From assembly GCA_947592005.1 (NCBI GenBank), contig CANQDJ010000008.1, positions 1 to 52,064 of the forward strand: DNA of 52,064 nt. The letters are read 5' to 3'. Positions 41,296-51,448 of the stretch are shown here, piece by piece. Numbering within the stretch: the first letter of the stretch is position 1; every line of letters begins with the position of its first letter. The notes below the pieces were generated by a model that was given only the letters and a program-made list of their open reading frames with translations, ran no database searches and was not told where the DNA came from. This DNA comes from an uncultured Anaeroplasma sp. Lineage in GTDB: Bacteria; Bacillota_I; Bacilli_A; Acholeplasmatales; Anaeroplasmataceae. A program made the translations under genes and the position numbers.

Positions 41296-42012
41296 ATGCA
41301 AAATATAGTTATGGGAATATTGATTCCGCTCATAGGAACATCTTTTGGGGCTTTTTTGGCTTTGTTTTTTAAAAAGAACATGAAAGATTTTATCCATAAA
41401 ATGATGATGGGATTTGCCGCAGGAGTAATGATTGCGGCAAGTATTTGGAGTTTGATTTTACCATCTATCGAATTATCGGGAGATAATCCCTTTACTTGTT
41501 ATCTACCTGCAACGATTGGTTTTATTTTGGGTATGGGCTTTTTGATGTTATTTGATCAAGTGATGGCTAAAAGAAAAATCAATATGTTGAATTTTGCGGT
41601 AATTATACATAATATACCGGAAGGGTTTAGTGTTGGTGTGGCTTTTGCTGCTGCATTGAGTGGAGATACTATACTTATGACTTCGGCATTTTTGTTGAGT
41701 ATTGGTATTGGTATTCAAAATATTCCCGAAGGAAGTATTATTTCATTGAATATGCTGAAAGGGTGTTCTAAAGCGAAAGCAATATGGATTGGAGTGGCAT
41801 CGGGAATTGTTGAACCGATTGCCAGTGTAATCGCTATTGTGTTGATATATTTTATTCGACCGATCTTGCCATACACGTTGGCTTTTGCCGCAGGAGCGAT
41901 GATATATGTTGTGGTTGATGAATTGATTCCAGAATCCAATGGAATTTATGGAAATATTGGAGTTTGTATTGGGTTTTGTATCATGATGATTTTAGATGTA
42001 ATGCTTGGCTAG
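41296..42012 (+). CDS. ZIP-family metal ion transporter
   Basis: A 238-residue divalent-metal (zinc/iron) transporter with eight predicted helices. Helix IV carries H105-N-I-P-E109-G, and helix V has QNIPEG, where the usual histidine of HxxPEG is Q141; that ligand change may alter metal preference. A short variable loop follows helix III (MAKRKINML). ATG 41296 follows GGTGATGG. Monocistronic; no metal riboswitch or regulator is visible upstream. Confidence 0.92.
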   Translation: MQNIVMGILIPLIGTSFGAFLALFFKKNMKDFIHKMMMGFAAGVMIAASIWSLILPSIELSGDNPFTCYLPATIGFILGMGFLMLFDQVMAKRKINMLNFAVIIHNIPEGFSVGVAFAAALSGDTILMTSAFLLSIGIGIQNIPEGSIISLNMLKGCSKAKAIWIGVASGIVEPIASVIAIVLIYFIRPILPYTLAFAAGAMIYVVVDELIPESNGIYGNIGVCIGFCIMMILDVMLG

Positions 42013-42099
42013 ATTACTGTAAAAAATAATACTATATATTTATTTCATAATATGGTATAATTACAATATATGGGAATATGATATATTAGAGGAATGCTT

Positions 42100-43026
42100 A
42101 TGGAAGATAAAGAAAAAGAAAGGGATAGTTTTTTAAAAAAAGCAATTTTGGGCTTTTTTATCGGACTTGCCGTTATTGTTCCGGGAATCAGTGGTTCAAC
42201 TATTGCTATTATTTTTAAATTGTACAAAAAAATTTTATATGCTATTGCCCATTTTATAAAAGAATTTAAGTATAGCGTTATGTTTCTTTCTCCGATTATA
42301 GTGGGAGCGGTAATCGGTGTTTTTGTCGGTTTTTTTACTGTGCAAAAATTGATTGATTTGATTCCTTTCGCTATTATCTCTCTTTTTGGTGGATTGATGT
42401 TGGGGGCAATTCCTTCTCTAAAAGATGAAGTAAAAGGAGTAGAAGTTAAAAAATATCATATTGCTTTTATTGTTTTAGGGATAATAATACCGCTTATTAT
42501 GACGATTATTCCTATTTTAATTGCGTTGAATTCCGATATTCAGGAAAATCGTTTAACGATTAATTTCCCTTCTTTTTGTGTATATCTTGTTTTGGGCTTT
42601 TTGGTCGCCGCTACTCAATTTATTCCCGGTTGTTCCGCTACGGCAACTTTAATGGCACTTGGTTATTTTATGCCTATTATGCGTTCTTTGACGCTTTCTT
42701 ATATAACGAATAATCCGATGATTTTAGTTGTATATTTATTCTTGATTATCGGTTTTGTGGTAGGTTGTGCTGTGTTGGGTAAACTTTTAAATCATTTGAT
42801 TGAACGATTTAAAAATATAATGTATTTTTTGTTTATTGGTTTATCTTTGGGTTCGATTATATGTTTATTTCTTAATTCCGATATGCTTTTGCTTTATCAA
42901 GGTTGGGCAAAATCCGCAACTTTCCCATTTTTAGATGTCTTTTTGGGAGTGGGATTATTTATAGTAGGAACGATTATTGCATATGAATTGGTTTTATTTA
43001 TGAGAAGAAAAGGAAGCAAAGAGTAA
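42100..43026 (+). CDS. DUF368 polytopic membrane protein
   Basis: A 308-residue membrane protein with about eight helices. DUF368 signatures: ILGFFIGLAVIVPGISGSTIAIIFKLY near the N-terminus, and the internal-repeat partner FLVAATQFIPGCSATATLMALGYF. Members of this group (PopT-like) have been proposed as flippases for C55 undecaprenyl phosphate, which would fit the peptidoglycan genes nearby; that is family knowledge, not shown here. ATG 42100 lies six bases after AGAGGA; ATG 42094 touches the ribosome site. A terminator includes its stop codon. Confidence 0.88.
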   Translation: MEDKEKERDSFLKKAILGFFIGLAVIVPGISGSTIAIIFKLYKKILYAIAHFIKEFKYSVMFLSPIIVGAVIGVFVGFFTVQKLIDLIPFAIISLFGGLMLGAIPSLKDEVKGVEVKKYHIAFIVLGIIIPLIMTIIPILIALNSDIQENRLTINFPSFCVYLVLGFLVAATQFIPGCSATATLMALGYFMPIMRSLTLSYITNNPMILVVYLFLIIGFVVGCAVLGKLLNHLIERFKNIMYFLFIGLSLGSIICLFLNSDMLLLYQGWAKSATFPFLDVFLGVGLFIVGTIIAYELVLFMRRKGSKE

Positions 43027-43048
43027 ATTGCTTCCTATCTTTTTATTT
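43011..43048 (+). terminator. Terminator after the DUF368 gene
   Basis: AGGAAGCAA (43011-43019) / TTGCTTCCT (43028-43036), followed by a T-rich run; the stop codon is in the loop. Confidence 0.88.
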
Positions 43049-43055
43049 TAAAATA

Positions 43056-43064
43056 TGATATAAT
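43056..43064 (+). promoter_or_regulatory. Extended -10 promoter of the cytidylate kinase-like gene
   Basis: TGATATAAT at 43056-43064; the -35 region is weak. It lies just after the preceding terminator and gives a leader of about 19 bases. Confidence 0.5.
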
Positions 43065-43089
43065 AAAATTAAAGAAAGGGTGAAGCGAT

Positions 43090-43692
43090 ATGAAGTATAT
43101 TATTACGATTGGCAGAGAGTATGGAAGTGGTGGAAGATTTATCGGTAGATTGTTGGCGGAGAAGTTGAAAATCGCTTTTTATGACAATGAATTATTGACT
43201 AAGGCTGCGAGGGAATCCGGTTTGTCTGAACAAATTTTTAAGACTTATGATGAGAAAAAAGATAGTTTTTTAACGGCAGGTATCGGATTGTATTCATATG
43301 ATATGTCTTTGGGGCAAAAAGTGTTTTTGGCACAGTTTGACGCTATTCGAAATATTGCTGATACGGAGTCTTGTGTGATAGTCGGAAGGTGTGCAGATTA
43401 TGTTTTGAAAGATTATCCGAATGTGGTAAATATCTTTATTTGTGCTCCACTGGAAGATAAAATAAAAAGAGCGGTAAAATATTATGGAATTAATGAAAAT
43501 AAAGCGGCTTCTATATTAGCGAAGATGGATAAAAAAAGAAAAGGATACTATAATTTTTATACAGATCGGGATTGGGGCAAAGCCAGAAATTATGATTTAT
43601 GTATTAATTCCAAAATCGGCATTGAAGAAACGGTAGATGCGATATACGGATATGTGGTAAAATTATTGAAATTGGATAAAAATGAAGAATAG
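43090..43692 (+). CDS. Cytidylate kinase-like family protein
   Basis: A 200-residue P-loop kinase. ITIGREYGSGGRFIGRLLAEKL gives the nucleotide-binding loop (8-19), and FYDNELLTKAARESGLSE is typical of the cytidylate kinase-like family, distinct from canonical Cmk. VIVGRCADYVLKDYPNVVNIFICAP and the lid region KMDKKRKGYYNFYTDRDWG are intact. The substrate is unproven. It overlaps the next gene by 11 bases, so the kinase, the aminopeptidase and the Smr-like gene form one operon. Ribosome site AAAGGGTGA. Confidence 0.9.
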   Translation: MKYIITIGREYGSGGRFIGRLLAEKLKIAFYDNELLTKAARESGLSEQIFKTYDEKKDSFLTAGIGLYSYDMSLGQKVFLAQFDAIRNIADTESCVIVGRCADYVLKDYPNVVNIFICAPLEDKIKRAVKYYGINENKAASILAKMDKKRKGYYNFYTDRDWGKARNYDLCINSKIGIEETVDAIYGYVVKLLKLDKNEE

Positions 43693-44767
43693 ATATATAG
43701 AATATATTATAAAAAATGGCTTGAATTTACAACAAAATCAAATTGTTGAAATTGTAGGCAGTCGCTTTTTGGAAAAGTTTATAAATGAATTAAAAGTTGC
43801 TTGTCTTTCTTTTGGGGCAAGCACTGTTTCTATTTGTTATACGGATAGTTTGGAACTTTTGGATAAAATCAATAGAGGATATTCTTTCTATATTGAGAAA
43901 GATGTGATGTATTATAAAGATTTGATTTCTAAGGGTTTCTGTCGAATTGTGTTGCATTCGCCTTTTTTGCCTTCCGAATCGATTTCTTGGAAGAAACAAA
44001 CGGAATATAAAAATTGTTTGAAACAGTTGAGTTTTGTTTCTCAATATTTTATGGATCGGTGCTCGCAAAAAGTGATATGTTCCGTTGTTAATCCATATTG
44101 GGCCTCTAAAGTAAATAAGACGGAAGAAGAATTGGAAAACGATATTGAGCGATTGGTTTTTGGAATTTATGAAGCGGAAGACAGCATGGCTTTTTTAAAT
44201 CGTAAACAAATAGAAACGTTATGGTTTAAAAATGCAAGAGGAACGGATTTAAAGGTGGGTTTGACTTCGAATTTTGAATTTCAAGGGAAGAAGGCTGTAA
44301 CGAAAAAAGGGATAATTTTTGAACCTAATATTCCTTGTTTGGAAATATATACGGCTCCAAAAAAAGAAAAAGTGGAAGGAAAGATATATTCTTCTAGACC
44401 GTTTTATTATCGAGGGATAGAGTATAAAGATCTTATATTGGAATTTAAAAACGGGAAATTATGCCAATATAAAAATGTGAGAGAGATTTTGAATTTAGAA
44501 GATAGTTTATATTATGTTGGAGAGATTGCGTTGGCGGAGCATTTGGAGAATACGATATATTATTCGACGTTATTAGATGAAAATGCCGATTGCCATTTGG
44601 CACTTGGAATGGCATATCCTTATGGTATTACCGAGTTAGAAGATGTCAATATATCAAATTATCATATTGATATTGTTTTTGGTTCGAAGGATATGCAAGT
44701 TATTGGTCAAAAAGGAGAAGAATCTTTTGTTATAATGGATAAGGGGAAATTTGTTTATAAAAAATAA
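43682..44767 (+). CDS. M29-family aminopeptidase (AmpS/PepS type)
   Basis: A 361-residue metallo-aminopeptidase, shorter than the usual 400-415. Ligand motifs are present: glutamate in LEIYTAP (family FPxGExFTAP), glutamate in YVGEIAL, histidine in NADCHLALG and the HxD in SNYHIDIVFGSKDM. The N-terminal substrate-domain part is reduced. These enzymes release N-terminal residues of peptides and use two divalent metals. It starts inside the kinase-like gene and is followed by the Smr-like gene after 15 bases. Activity is likely but the short length leaves some doubt. Confidence 0.87.
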   Translation: MKNRYIEYIIKNGLNLQQNQIVEIVGSRFLEKFINELKVACLSFGASTVSICYTDSLELLDKINRGYSFYIEKDVMYYKDLISKGFCRIVLHSPFLPSESISWKKQTEYKNCLKQLSFVSQYFMDRCSQKVICSVVNPYWASKVNKTEEELENDIERLVFGIYEAEDSMAFLNRKQIETLWFKNARGTDLKVGLTSNFEFQGKKAVTKKGIIFEPNIPCLEIYTAPKKEKVEGKIYSSRPFYYRGIEYKDLILEFKNGKLCQYKNVREILNLEDSLYYVGEIALAEHLENTIYYSTLLDENADCHLALGMAYPYGITELEDVNISNYHIDIVFGSKDMQVIGQKGEESFVIMDKGKFVYKK

Positions 44768-44782
44768 GAAAGGAAAAGATCG

Positions 44783-45112
44783 ATGTTTACTAGAGATATT
44801 CATTCGAATAAAGAAACGGTAGATACTGCTTTATATGAATTGAAACAGAGTATTATATTGACTAGAAAACAAAAGGAAAAGGTTCTTTGTTTGATTGTGG
44901 GATATGGTTCTACCGGTAAAACACATAAGATACATACGGCAGTGAAAAATGAACTTGCGGTTATGAAAGAGAAGAAACAAATTCGGGATTTTATTGAAGG
45001 AAATGAATTAGATATTTTTTCTGTTGTTTATCAAAAATTTCCTTATAAAGATTGGATTGGAGAAGAAGAGAAAAGAAAGAAAAATCCGGGAGTAATTTAT
45101 GTAATTGTATAA
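44783..45112 (+). CDS. Small Smr-like domain protein
   Basis: A 109-residue protein: short lead DIHSNKETVDTALYELKQSI, then VLCLIVGYGSTGKTHKIHTAV, close to the Smr pattern (LDLHG-like start and the G-x-G-S/T-G loop of the MutS2/Smr nuclease fold), with FIEGNELDIF later. The aspartate-histidine of the canonical LDLHG is DIH here. Smr proteins are nucleases or RNA-binding modules. Last gene of the kinase-peptidase unit, with AAGGAAAAG as ribosome site. Family by pattern only. Confidence 0.6.
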   Translation: MFTRDIHSNKETVDTALYELKQSIILTRKQKEKVLCLIVGYGSTGKTHKIHTAVKNELAVMKEKKQIRDFIEGNELDIFSVVYQKFPYKDWIGEEEKRKKNPGVIYVIV

Positions 45113-45136
45113 GGAAATGAATTTATAAAAATGGGA

Positions 45137-45187
45137 ATCCGAAAAATAAAACGTTTTCATTCTAATGAATTTAATTTTAAAATATTC
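45137..45187 (+). terminator. Weak terminator-like hairpin after the Smr-like gene
   Basis: ATCCGAA...ATAAAA pairs imperfectly with TTTTAAAATATTCGG and is followed by TTTTT. The loop is long. Confidence 0.4.
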
Positions 45188-45299
45188 GGTTTTTCGCTAT
45201 AAAACGAATAAATATTTTGAATAAATGTTAATTTATATTATAAAATTTTATTTTATACTTATTTTGAAAAATGCTGTTCGTTTATCAAAAATCCTTGCG

Positions 45300-45327
45300 T
45301 TGACAATTCTTTTAGAAATGTTATAAT
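45300..45327 (+). promoter_or_regulatory. Promoter of the ilv-leu operon
   Basis: TTGACA (45300-45305), 16-base spacer, extended -10 TGTTATAAT ending at 45327; initiation near 45334. The 56-base leader has no T-box and no leader peptide rich in branched-chain codons. Confidence 0.85.
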
Positions 45328-45389
45328 AAATTATATCATCGTTATTTATATATATAAATATATATAATGGATAAAGAAAGGGTGAGAAA

Positions 45390-45893
45390 ATGGCAAGACA
45401 CACGTTGTCTGTTTTGGTGAATAATCATATGGGTGTGTTATCTAGAGTATCGGGCTTGTTTAGTCGGAGAGGATTCAATATCGAAAGTCTGTCAGTCGGA
45501 GTTACGGAAGATAAAACGATTTACAGAATGACAATTATTGTAGATTGCGAAGAAGAAATATTTCTACAGATTAAGAATCAACTACAAAAGTTGATGGACG
45601 TTATTGCCATATATGAATTCGAAGAATCTATTTCGGTTAAAAGAGAGTTGGCTTTGGTAAAGATAGAAGCCGAGCATGATAAGCGTACACAAATTTTAGA
45701 GATTGCTAATATATTTCGGGCCCATGTTATTGATGTTACCAACAACTCTATGATTTTAGAAGCGACGGGGGATCAAAGTAAAATAACAGCGATGATTTCG
45801 ATGCTTCAAGAGTTTGGAGTAAAAGAAGTAATCCGTACAGGGGTTACCGCAATTTCCAGAGGAGATACGGAATTAAAAAAGATGAAGGAGTAA
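45390..45893 (+). CDS. ilvN: Acetolactate synthase small (regulatory) subunit
   Basis: A 167-residue regulatory subunit with an N-terminal ACT domain (HTLSVLVNNHMGVLSRVSGLFSRRGFNIESLSVG, where valine binds) and a C-terminal domain (RELALVKIEAEHDKRTQILEIANIFRAHVIDV, then GVTAISRGD). It activates the large subunit and gives valine feedback. The large subunit is not adjacent; the operon starts here, and the catalytic gene may lie after ilvD beyond the window. Ribosome site AAAGGGTGAG. Confidence 0.95.
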   Translation: MARHTLSVLVNNHMGVLSRVSGLFSRRGFNIESLSVGVTEDKTIYRMTIIVDCEEEIFLQIKNQLQKLMDVIAIYEFEESISVKRELALVKIEAEHDKRTQILEIANIFRAHVIDVTNNSMILEATGDQSKITAMISMLQEFGVKEVIRTGVTAISRGDTELKKMKE

Positions 45894-46925
<1,032 letters not shown>

Positions 46926-46936
46926 AAAGTAAAGAT

Positions 46937-46963
46937 GAAAGTGGAAATCAGTCTTTCCACTTT
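46937..46963 (+). terminator. Hairpin between ilvC and cimA
   Basis: AAAGTGGAAA-TCAGTCT-TTCCACTTT, followed by TGTTGTGTTTTTT. The interrupted T run suggests partial termination or mRNA stabilisation inside the operon. Confidence 0.5.
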
Positions 46964-46991
46964 TGTTGTGTTTTTTGGGAGGTGATTCTTC

Positions 46992-48560
46992 TTGGTTACA
47001 CATATATTTGATTCCACTCTCCGAGATGGGGCTCAAGCCGAAGGAATTAGTTTTTTGGTAAATGATAAAATAAAGATCGCAAAGGCATTGGACGAATTGG
47101 GAATTGATTTTATCGAAGCCGGTAATCCCGGTTCTAATCCTAAGGATTTGGAGTTTTTTCAAGAGGCAAAGCGATTAAAATGGAATCATTCTAAACTAGT
47201 GGCATTCGGCAGTACGAGAAGATGTAATGAAAAAGCCGAATTTGATGCGAATGTCATAGCGTTATTGGCTGCCGAAACGGAATATGTTTGTATATTCGGT
47301 AAATCTTGGGATTTTCATGTGGAACGCATTATACATACAACAAAAGAAGAAAATTTGAATATGATTTTTGATACGATACAGTATTTGAAACAACAAGGGA
47401 AAAATGTATTTTTTGATGCTGAACATTTTTTTGATGGATATAAAGCAAATAAAGAATATGCGTTGAAAACAATCCAAACAGCAGAAAATGCCGGAGCCGA
47501 ATGTATTGTTTTATGCGATACGAATGGTGGAACGTTTCCCGATGAAATCGTCGAAATTATCAAAGAGGTCAAAAAAGAAATTAAGACTCCGTTAGGAATA
47601 CACGCTCATAATGATTCGGGAATGGCAATCTCTGTCAGTGTTATGGCGGTTTTAGCGGGTTGTGAACAAGTTCAAGGAACGTTTTTGGGATATGGAGAGC
47701 GCTGTGGCAATGCCAATCTTTCGGCAATTATTGCGAATTTGGAATTAAAGCGAGGCTATCGATGTTTACCGCATGGTAATATTTCCAAACTTACCGCTAC
47801 TGCCCATCTCATTGCCGAAATTTCCAATTTTGAATTGGGGGATACTTTACCATATGTCGGAAGAAGTGCTTTTGCCCATAAGGCAGGAATGCATATAGAC
47901 GGAGTTTATAAAGATTCGAAATCTTTCGAACATATTTCTCCGGAAACGGTAGGGAATGAAAGAAAGTTTTTAATCAGTGAAGTAGCAGGGAAATCTACGG
48001 TTTTGGCTAAAATTCAAAAGATTTATCCGGAAATTGCTAAAAATGATCCTAAATTGGAAGAGATTATTTCTATTATTAAAGATTTGGAATATGGCGGATA
48101 TCAATTTGAAGGAGCGGACGCTTCGTTTGAACTTATTGTTCATAAGGCATTAAAAAAGTTTAATCCGTATTTTTCAGTAGAAAATTTTAAAATTATTGGA
48201 GAAGGACCTTCGGAATTGGAACAATATTCCGCTTCAGCGATTATCGTTGTCAAAGTAGAAGGGGAAATTGAAGTAACAGCCGCTAACGGGAACGGACCGG
48301 TAGATGCGTTGAATAAAGCGTTGCGTAAAGCCATAGGACGGTTTTATCCGGTTTTAAATGAAGTACGTTTGGCAGATTATAAGGTTCGTATTTTAGATGG
48401 GAAAGAATCGGCTACGGCGGCGACGACTAGAGTTATTATTGAGTCAACGGACGACAAGACGAGTTGGTCAACCGTTGGGGTATCCAAAGATATTATTGAA
48501 GCGTCATTTAAGGCAATCATAGATTCTATAGATTATAAATTGTTTAAGGAGAAGATGTAA
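46992..48560 (+). CDS. cimA: Citramalate synthase
   Basis: Condenses pyruvate and acetyl-CoA to (R)-citramalate, opening a threonine-independent isoleucine route. [21 protein letters not shown] and [16 protein letters not shown] match the CimA subfamily, not isopropylmalate synthases. Metal site [23 protein letters not shown] and [14 protein letters not shown] follow, and a C-terminal LeuA-type regulatory domain (about 390-522). 522 residues. The start is TTG 46992 after GGGAGGTGAT; no ATG fits. Because LeuCD and LeuB follow, those enzymes probably also process citramalate. A separate leuA may exist elsewhere. Confidence 0.92.
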   Translation: MVTHIFDSTLRDGAQAEGISFLVNDKIKIAKALDELGIDFIEAGNPGSNPKDLEFFQEAKRLKWNHSKLVAFGSTRRCNEKAEFDANVIALLAAETEYVCIFGKSWDFHVERIIHTTKEENLNMIFDTIQYLKQQGKNVFFDAEHFFDGYKANKEYALKTIQTAENAGAECIVLCDTNGGTFPDEIVEIIKEVKKEIKTPLGIHAHNDSGMAISVSVMAVLAGCEQVQGTFLGYGERCGNANLSAIIANLELKRGYRCLPHGNISKLTATAHLIAEISNFELGDTLPYVGRSAFAHKAGMHIDGVYKDSKSFEHISPETVGNERKFLISEVAGKSTVLAKIQKIYPEIAKNDPKLEEIISIIKDLEYGGYQFEGADASFELIVHKALKKFNPYFSVENFKIIGEGPSELEQYSASAIIVVKVEGEIEVTAANGNGPVDALNKALRKAIGRFYPVLNEVRLADYKVRILDGKESATAATTRVIIESTDDKTSWSTVGVSKDIIEASFKAIIDSIDYKLFKEKM

Positions 48561-48561
48561 T

Positions 48562-49836
48562 ATGGGAATGACAATGACACAAAAAATTTTAGCGGCTCAC
48601 TCTGGATTGAGTAAAGTTTCAGCCGGACAGTTAATTGAGGCAAATTTGGATTTGGTATTAGGGAATGATATCACAACTCCTGTTGCGATAAAGGAATTTA
48701 ATAAAATCGGGGTGGATAAGGTATTTGATAAAAATAAGGTAGTTATCGTACCCGATCATTTCGCTCCGAATAAGGATATTAAATCTGCCGAACAATGTAA
48801 ATTCATTCGAGAGTTTGCTAGAAGCAAAGAAATTGTAAATTTTTTCGAAGTCGGACAAATGGGAATTGAACATGCTCTTATTCCAGAAAAGGGATTGGTA
48901 GTGAGCGGAGATGTGGTAATCGGTGCGGACTCTCATACTTGTACCTATGGTGCTTTGGGAGCATTTGCCACAGGTGTAGGTTCAACGGATATGGCTTGCG
49001 GAATGGCTACAGGGAAAGCGTGGTTTAAAGTACCGGGAGCGATTCGATTTAATTTGGTGGGAAAACCGAGTAAATATGTAAGTGGTAAAGATGTGATTCT
49101 ACATATTATCGGATTGATTGGAGTAGATGGTGCCTTATATAAATCTATGGAATTTGGTGGAGAAGGATTAAAAAGTTTAAGTATGGATTCCCGCCTTTCT
49201 ATGGCTAATATGGCAATCGAAGCCGGTGCGAAAAACGGGATTTTCGAAGTAGATGAAAAAACTCTTGAGTTTTGTAAGGAACACTCTTTAAAAATTCCGG
49301 TAATTTATAAAGCGGATTGTGATGCCGTTTACGATAAAGAATATACCATCGATTTATCTAAAATACGTCCGACGGTGGCTTTTCCACATTTGCCGGAAAA
49401 TACAAAGACGGTCGATGAAATCGGCAAAGAAGAAATTAAAATCGATCAAGTGGTTATCGGTTCTTGTACAAATGGAAGAATGGAAGATTTAAGAATTGCC
49501 AGAGATATTTTAAAGGGAAAGAAAGTTCACCCGTCTATTCGTTGTATAGTTATTCCGGGGACGCAGAAGATTTATTTACAAGCGATTATGGAAGGAATCG
49601 TTACGGATTTGGTTGAGGCAGGGTGTGCTTTTTCCACTCCGACTTGCGGACCTTGTTTGGGAGGACATATGGGAATATTGGCAGCCAAAGAACGGTGTGT
49701 TTCCACAACCAATCGAAATTTTGTCGGTCGAATGGGTCATATCGATTCGGAGGTATATTTGGCAAGTCCTGCCACTGCGGCAGCGTCTGCCATAACAGGA
49801 TATATAACCAATCCGGAAATAATGGAGGAAAAATAA
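48562..49836 (+). CDS. leuC: 3-isopropylmalate/citramalate dehydratase large subunit
   Basis: Aconitase-superfamily large subunit of the two-subunit HacA/archaeal type, 424 residues. Substrate and cluster residues: [36 protein letters not shown] (first cluster cysteine), [10 protein letters not shown] (CxxC), and C-terminal [12 protein letters not shown]. It forms a [4Fe-4S] enzyme with LeuD and converts 2-isopropylmalate, probably citramalate too. It starts one base after cimA and is followed by leuD after one base. Confidence 0.95.
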   Translation: MGMTMTQKILAAHSGLSKVSAGQLIEANLDLVLGNDITTPVAIKEFNKIGVDKVFDKNKVVIVPDHFAPNKDIKSAEQCKFIREFARSKEIVNFFEVGQMGIEHALIPEKGLVVSGDVVIGADSHTCTYGALGAFATGVGSTDMACGMATGKAWFKVPGAIRFNLVGKPSKYVSGKDVILHIIGLIGVDGALYKSMEFGGEGLKSLSMDSRLSMANMAIEAGAKNGIFEVDEKTLEFCKEHSLKIPVIYKADCDAVYDKEYTIDLSKIRPTVAFPHLPENTKTVDEIGKEEIKIDQVVIGSCTNGRMEDLRIARDILKGKKVHPSIRCIVIPGTQKIYLQAIMEGIVTDLVEAGCAFSTPTCGPCLGGHMGILAAKERCVSTTNRNFVGRMGHIDSEVYLASPATAAASAITGYITNPEIMEEK

Positions 49837-49837
49837 A

Positions 49838-50350
49838 ATGAAAGTAAAAGGTACAGTTTTACGTTATGGAAATGATATAGATACAGATGTTATTATACCG
49901 GCAAGATATTTGAATACGTCGGATCCGAATGAATTGGCAAGACATTGTATGGAAGATTCGAAAGAAGATATCAATGCCGGAAAGGCTCCTTTCTTTGAAA
50001 GAGTAAAAAAAGGGGACATTATTGTAGCCGATAAAAATTTCGGTTGTGGATCTTCTAGAGAACACGCTCCTTTGGCAATAAAAACAGCCGGTATCTCTTG
50101 TGTAATTGCGAGAACATTTGCCAGAATTTTTTATCGAAATTCTATTAATATCGGCCTGCCAATTTTAGAATGTCCTGAGGCGTGTGATAATATAAAGGAC
50201 GGAGATGTTGTTTCTGTTGATTTTAATACGGGAGTTATCGTAAATGAAACGACAAAACAAAGTTTTAAAGCGGAACCATTTCCCGAATTTATGCAAGGAA
50301 TTATTACGGCTGGTGGATTGATTAATAAAATAAAAGGAGAAAACAAATAA
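49838..50350 (+). CDS. leuD: 3-isopropylmalate/citramalate dehydratase small subunit
   Basis: A 170-residue small subunit. [23 protein letters not shown] is the family start, [43 protein letters not shown] carries the substrate-binding GSSREHA loop and conserved arginines. The short length matches the LeuD2-type partner of the two-subunit LeuC. Ribosome site GGAGG lies in the end of leuC. The stop overlaps the leuB start (TAATG). Confidence 0.96.
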   Translation: MKVKGTVLRYGNDIDTDVIIPARYLNTSDPNELARHCMEDSKEDINAGKAPFFERVKKGDIIVADKNFGCGSSREHAPLAIKTAGISCVIARTFARIFYRNSINIGLPILECPEACDNIKDGDVVSVDFNTGVIVNETTKQSFKAEPFPEFMQGIITAGGLINKIKGENK

Positions 50351-51435
50351 TGAATTATAAAATTGTTACTTTACCGGGGGATGGAATCGGTCCGGATATT
50401 GTTAGAGAAGCGGTAAAGGTTATTCAAAAAATCGGAAAATTATACGGACATACTTTTCAAATTGAAGAAAAATTGATGGGTGGTTGTGCAATTGATGCGG
50501 TAGGGTGTTCTTTACCGCAAGATACGATTGATGCCGCTTTGGCTTCTGATGCAGTTCTTTTGGGAGCGGTCGGCGGTGCGAAATGGGATAATTTGCCGAA
50601 TGGCGATCGTCCGGAGAAAGGACTTTTGGGAATTCGTGGAGCGTTAAAATTGTTTGCGAATTTAAGACCCGCTGTTTTATATCCCCAGTTAAAGTTTGCT
50701 TCTCCGCTAAAAGAATCGGTGATTGGTGATTCTTTGGATATTTTGATTGTAAGAGAATTGACAGGAGGTATGTATTTCGGTGAAAAAGCGAACTCTCCGA
50801 AATACAATCCGGAAGATCCTGCTTGTTGGGCATCGGATACGGAAAAATATTCTGTGTATGAAATCGAACGAATTCTTCGAGTTGGATTCGAAGCGGCAAT
50901 GAAAAGAAAGAAGAAAGTATGTTTGGTAGATAAAGCGAATGTGTTGGAATCTTCGAGATTATGGCGAAGAGTGTGTGAACGGGTATGCAAAGATTATCCG
51001 GAAGTGGAAGTATCTTATCAGTATGTAGATAATGCCGCTATGCAGTTGGTTGGAAATCCCCGTCAATTTGATGTTATTATTACTTCGAATATCTTCGGTG
51101 ATATTTTATCTGATGAAGCATCGAGAGTTACAGGTTCTATCGGAATGTTGGCATCTGCGTCTTTGGGTTCCGAAACATTGGGGTTATATGAACCGATTCA
51201 TGGTTCCGCACCGGATATTGCCGGTCAAAATAAAGCAAACCCCATTGCGACAATTTTATCGGTTTCTATGATGTTTCGGTATTCTTTCCATTTGGAAAAA
51301 GAAGCCCAAGCCATCGATAATGCAGTTATGGCGGTTTTAGATGCCGGCTACCGGACGGGAGATATTTATAGTGAAGGTATGAAATTGGTTGGCACTAAAG
51401 AAATGGGCGACTTAATTGTAAAGGAATTGAAATAA
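50350..51435 (+). CDS. leuB: 3-isopropylmalate dehydrogenase
   Basis: NAD-dependent oxidative decarboxylase, 361 residues. [43 protein letters not shown] and the metal/NAD motif [39 protein letters not shown] are complete. With a citramalate synthase upstream it probably handles both 3-isopropylmalate and erythro-3-methylmalate. It overlaps leuD by one base. Confidence 0.96.
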   Translation: MNYKIVTLPGDGIGPDIVREAVKVIQKIGKLYGHTFQIEEKLMGGCAIDAVGCSLPQDTIDAALASDAVLLGAVGGAKWDNLPNGDRPEKGLLGIRGALKLFANLRPAVLYPQLKFASPLKESVIGDSLDILIVRELTGGMYFGEKANSPKYNPEDPACWASDTEKYSVYEIERILRVGFEAAMKRKKKVCLVDKANVLESSRLWRRVCERVCKDYPEVEVSYQYVDNAAMQLVGNPRQFDVIITSNIFGDILSDEASRVTGSIGMLASASLGSETLGLYEPIHGSAPDIAGQNKANPIATILSVSMMFRYSFHLEKEAQAIDNAVMAVLDAGYRTGDIYSEGMKLVGTKEMGDLIVKELK

Positions 51436-51448
51436 GAGGAGGATTCCT

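Noticed and set aside
45180-45300. CodY box upstream of the ilv-leu promoter
   Set aside because: Only partial matches to AATTTTCNGAAAATT were seen in AT-rich DNA; no candidate stood above chance.
45328-45389. T-box or branched-chain leader peptide before ilvN
   Set aside because: The leader is only about 56 bases, has no T-box sequence, and the short ATG frame at 45367 lacks runs of Leu, Val or Ile codons and runs into ilvN.
46992-48560. 2-isopropylmalate synthase (leuA) for the gene before leuC
   Set aside because: The N-terminal signatures ([18 protein letters not shown]) are those of the citramalate synthase subfamily.
50457-50990. 177-codon open frame on the - strand inside leuB
   Set aside because: Fully antisense to a conserved gene; no start signal and no recognisable domain.
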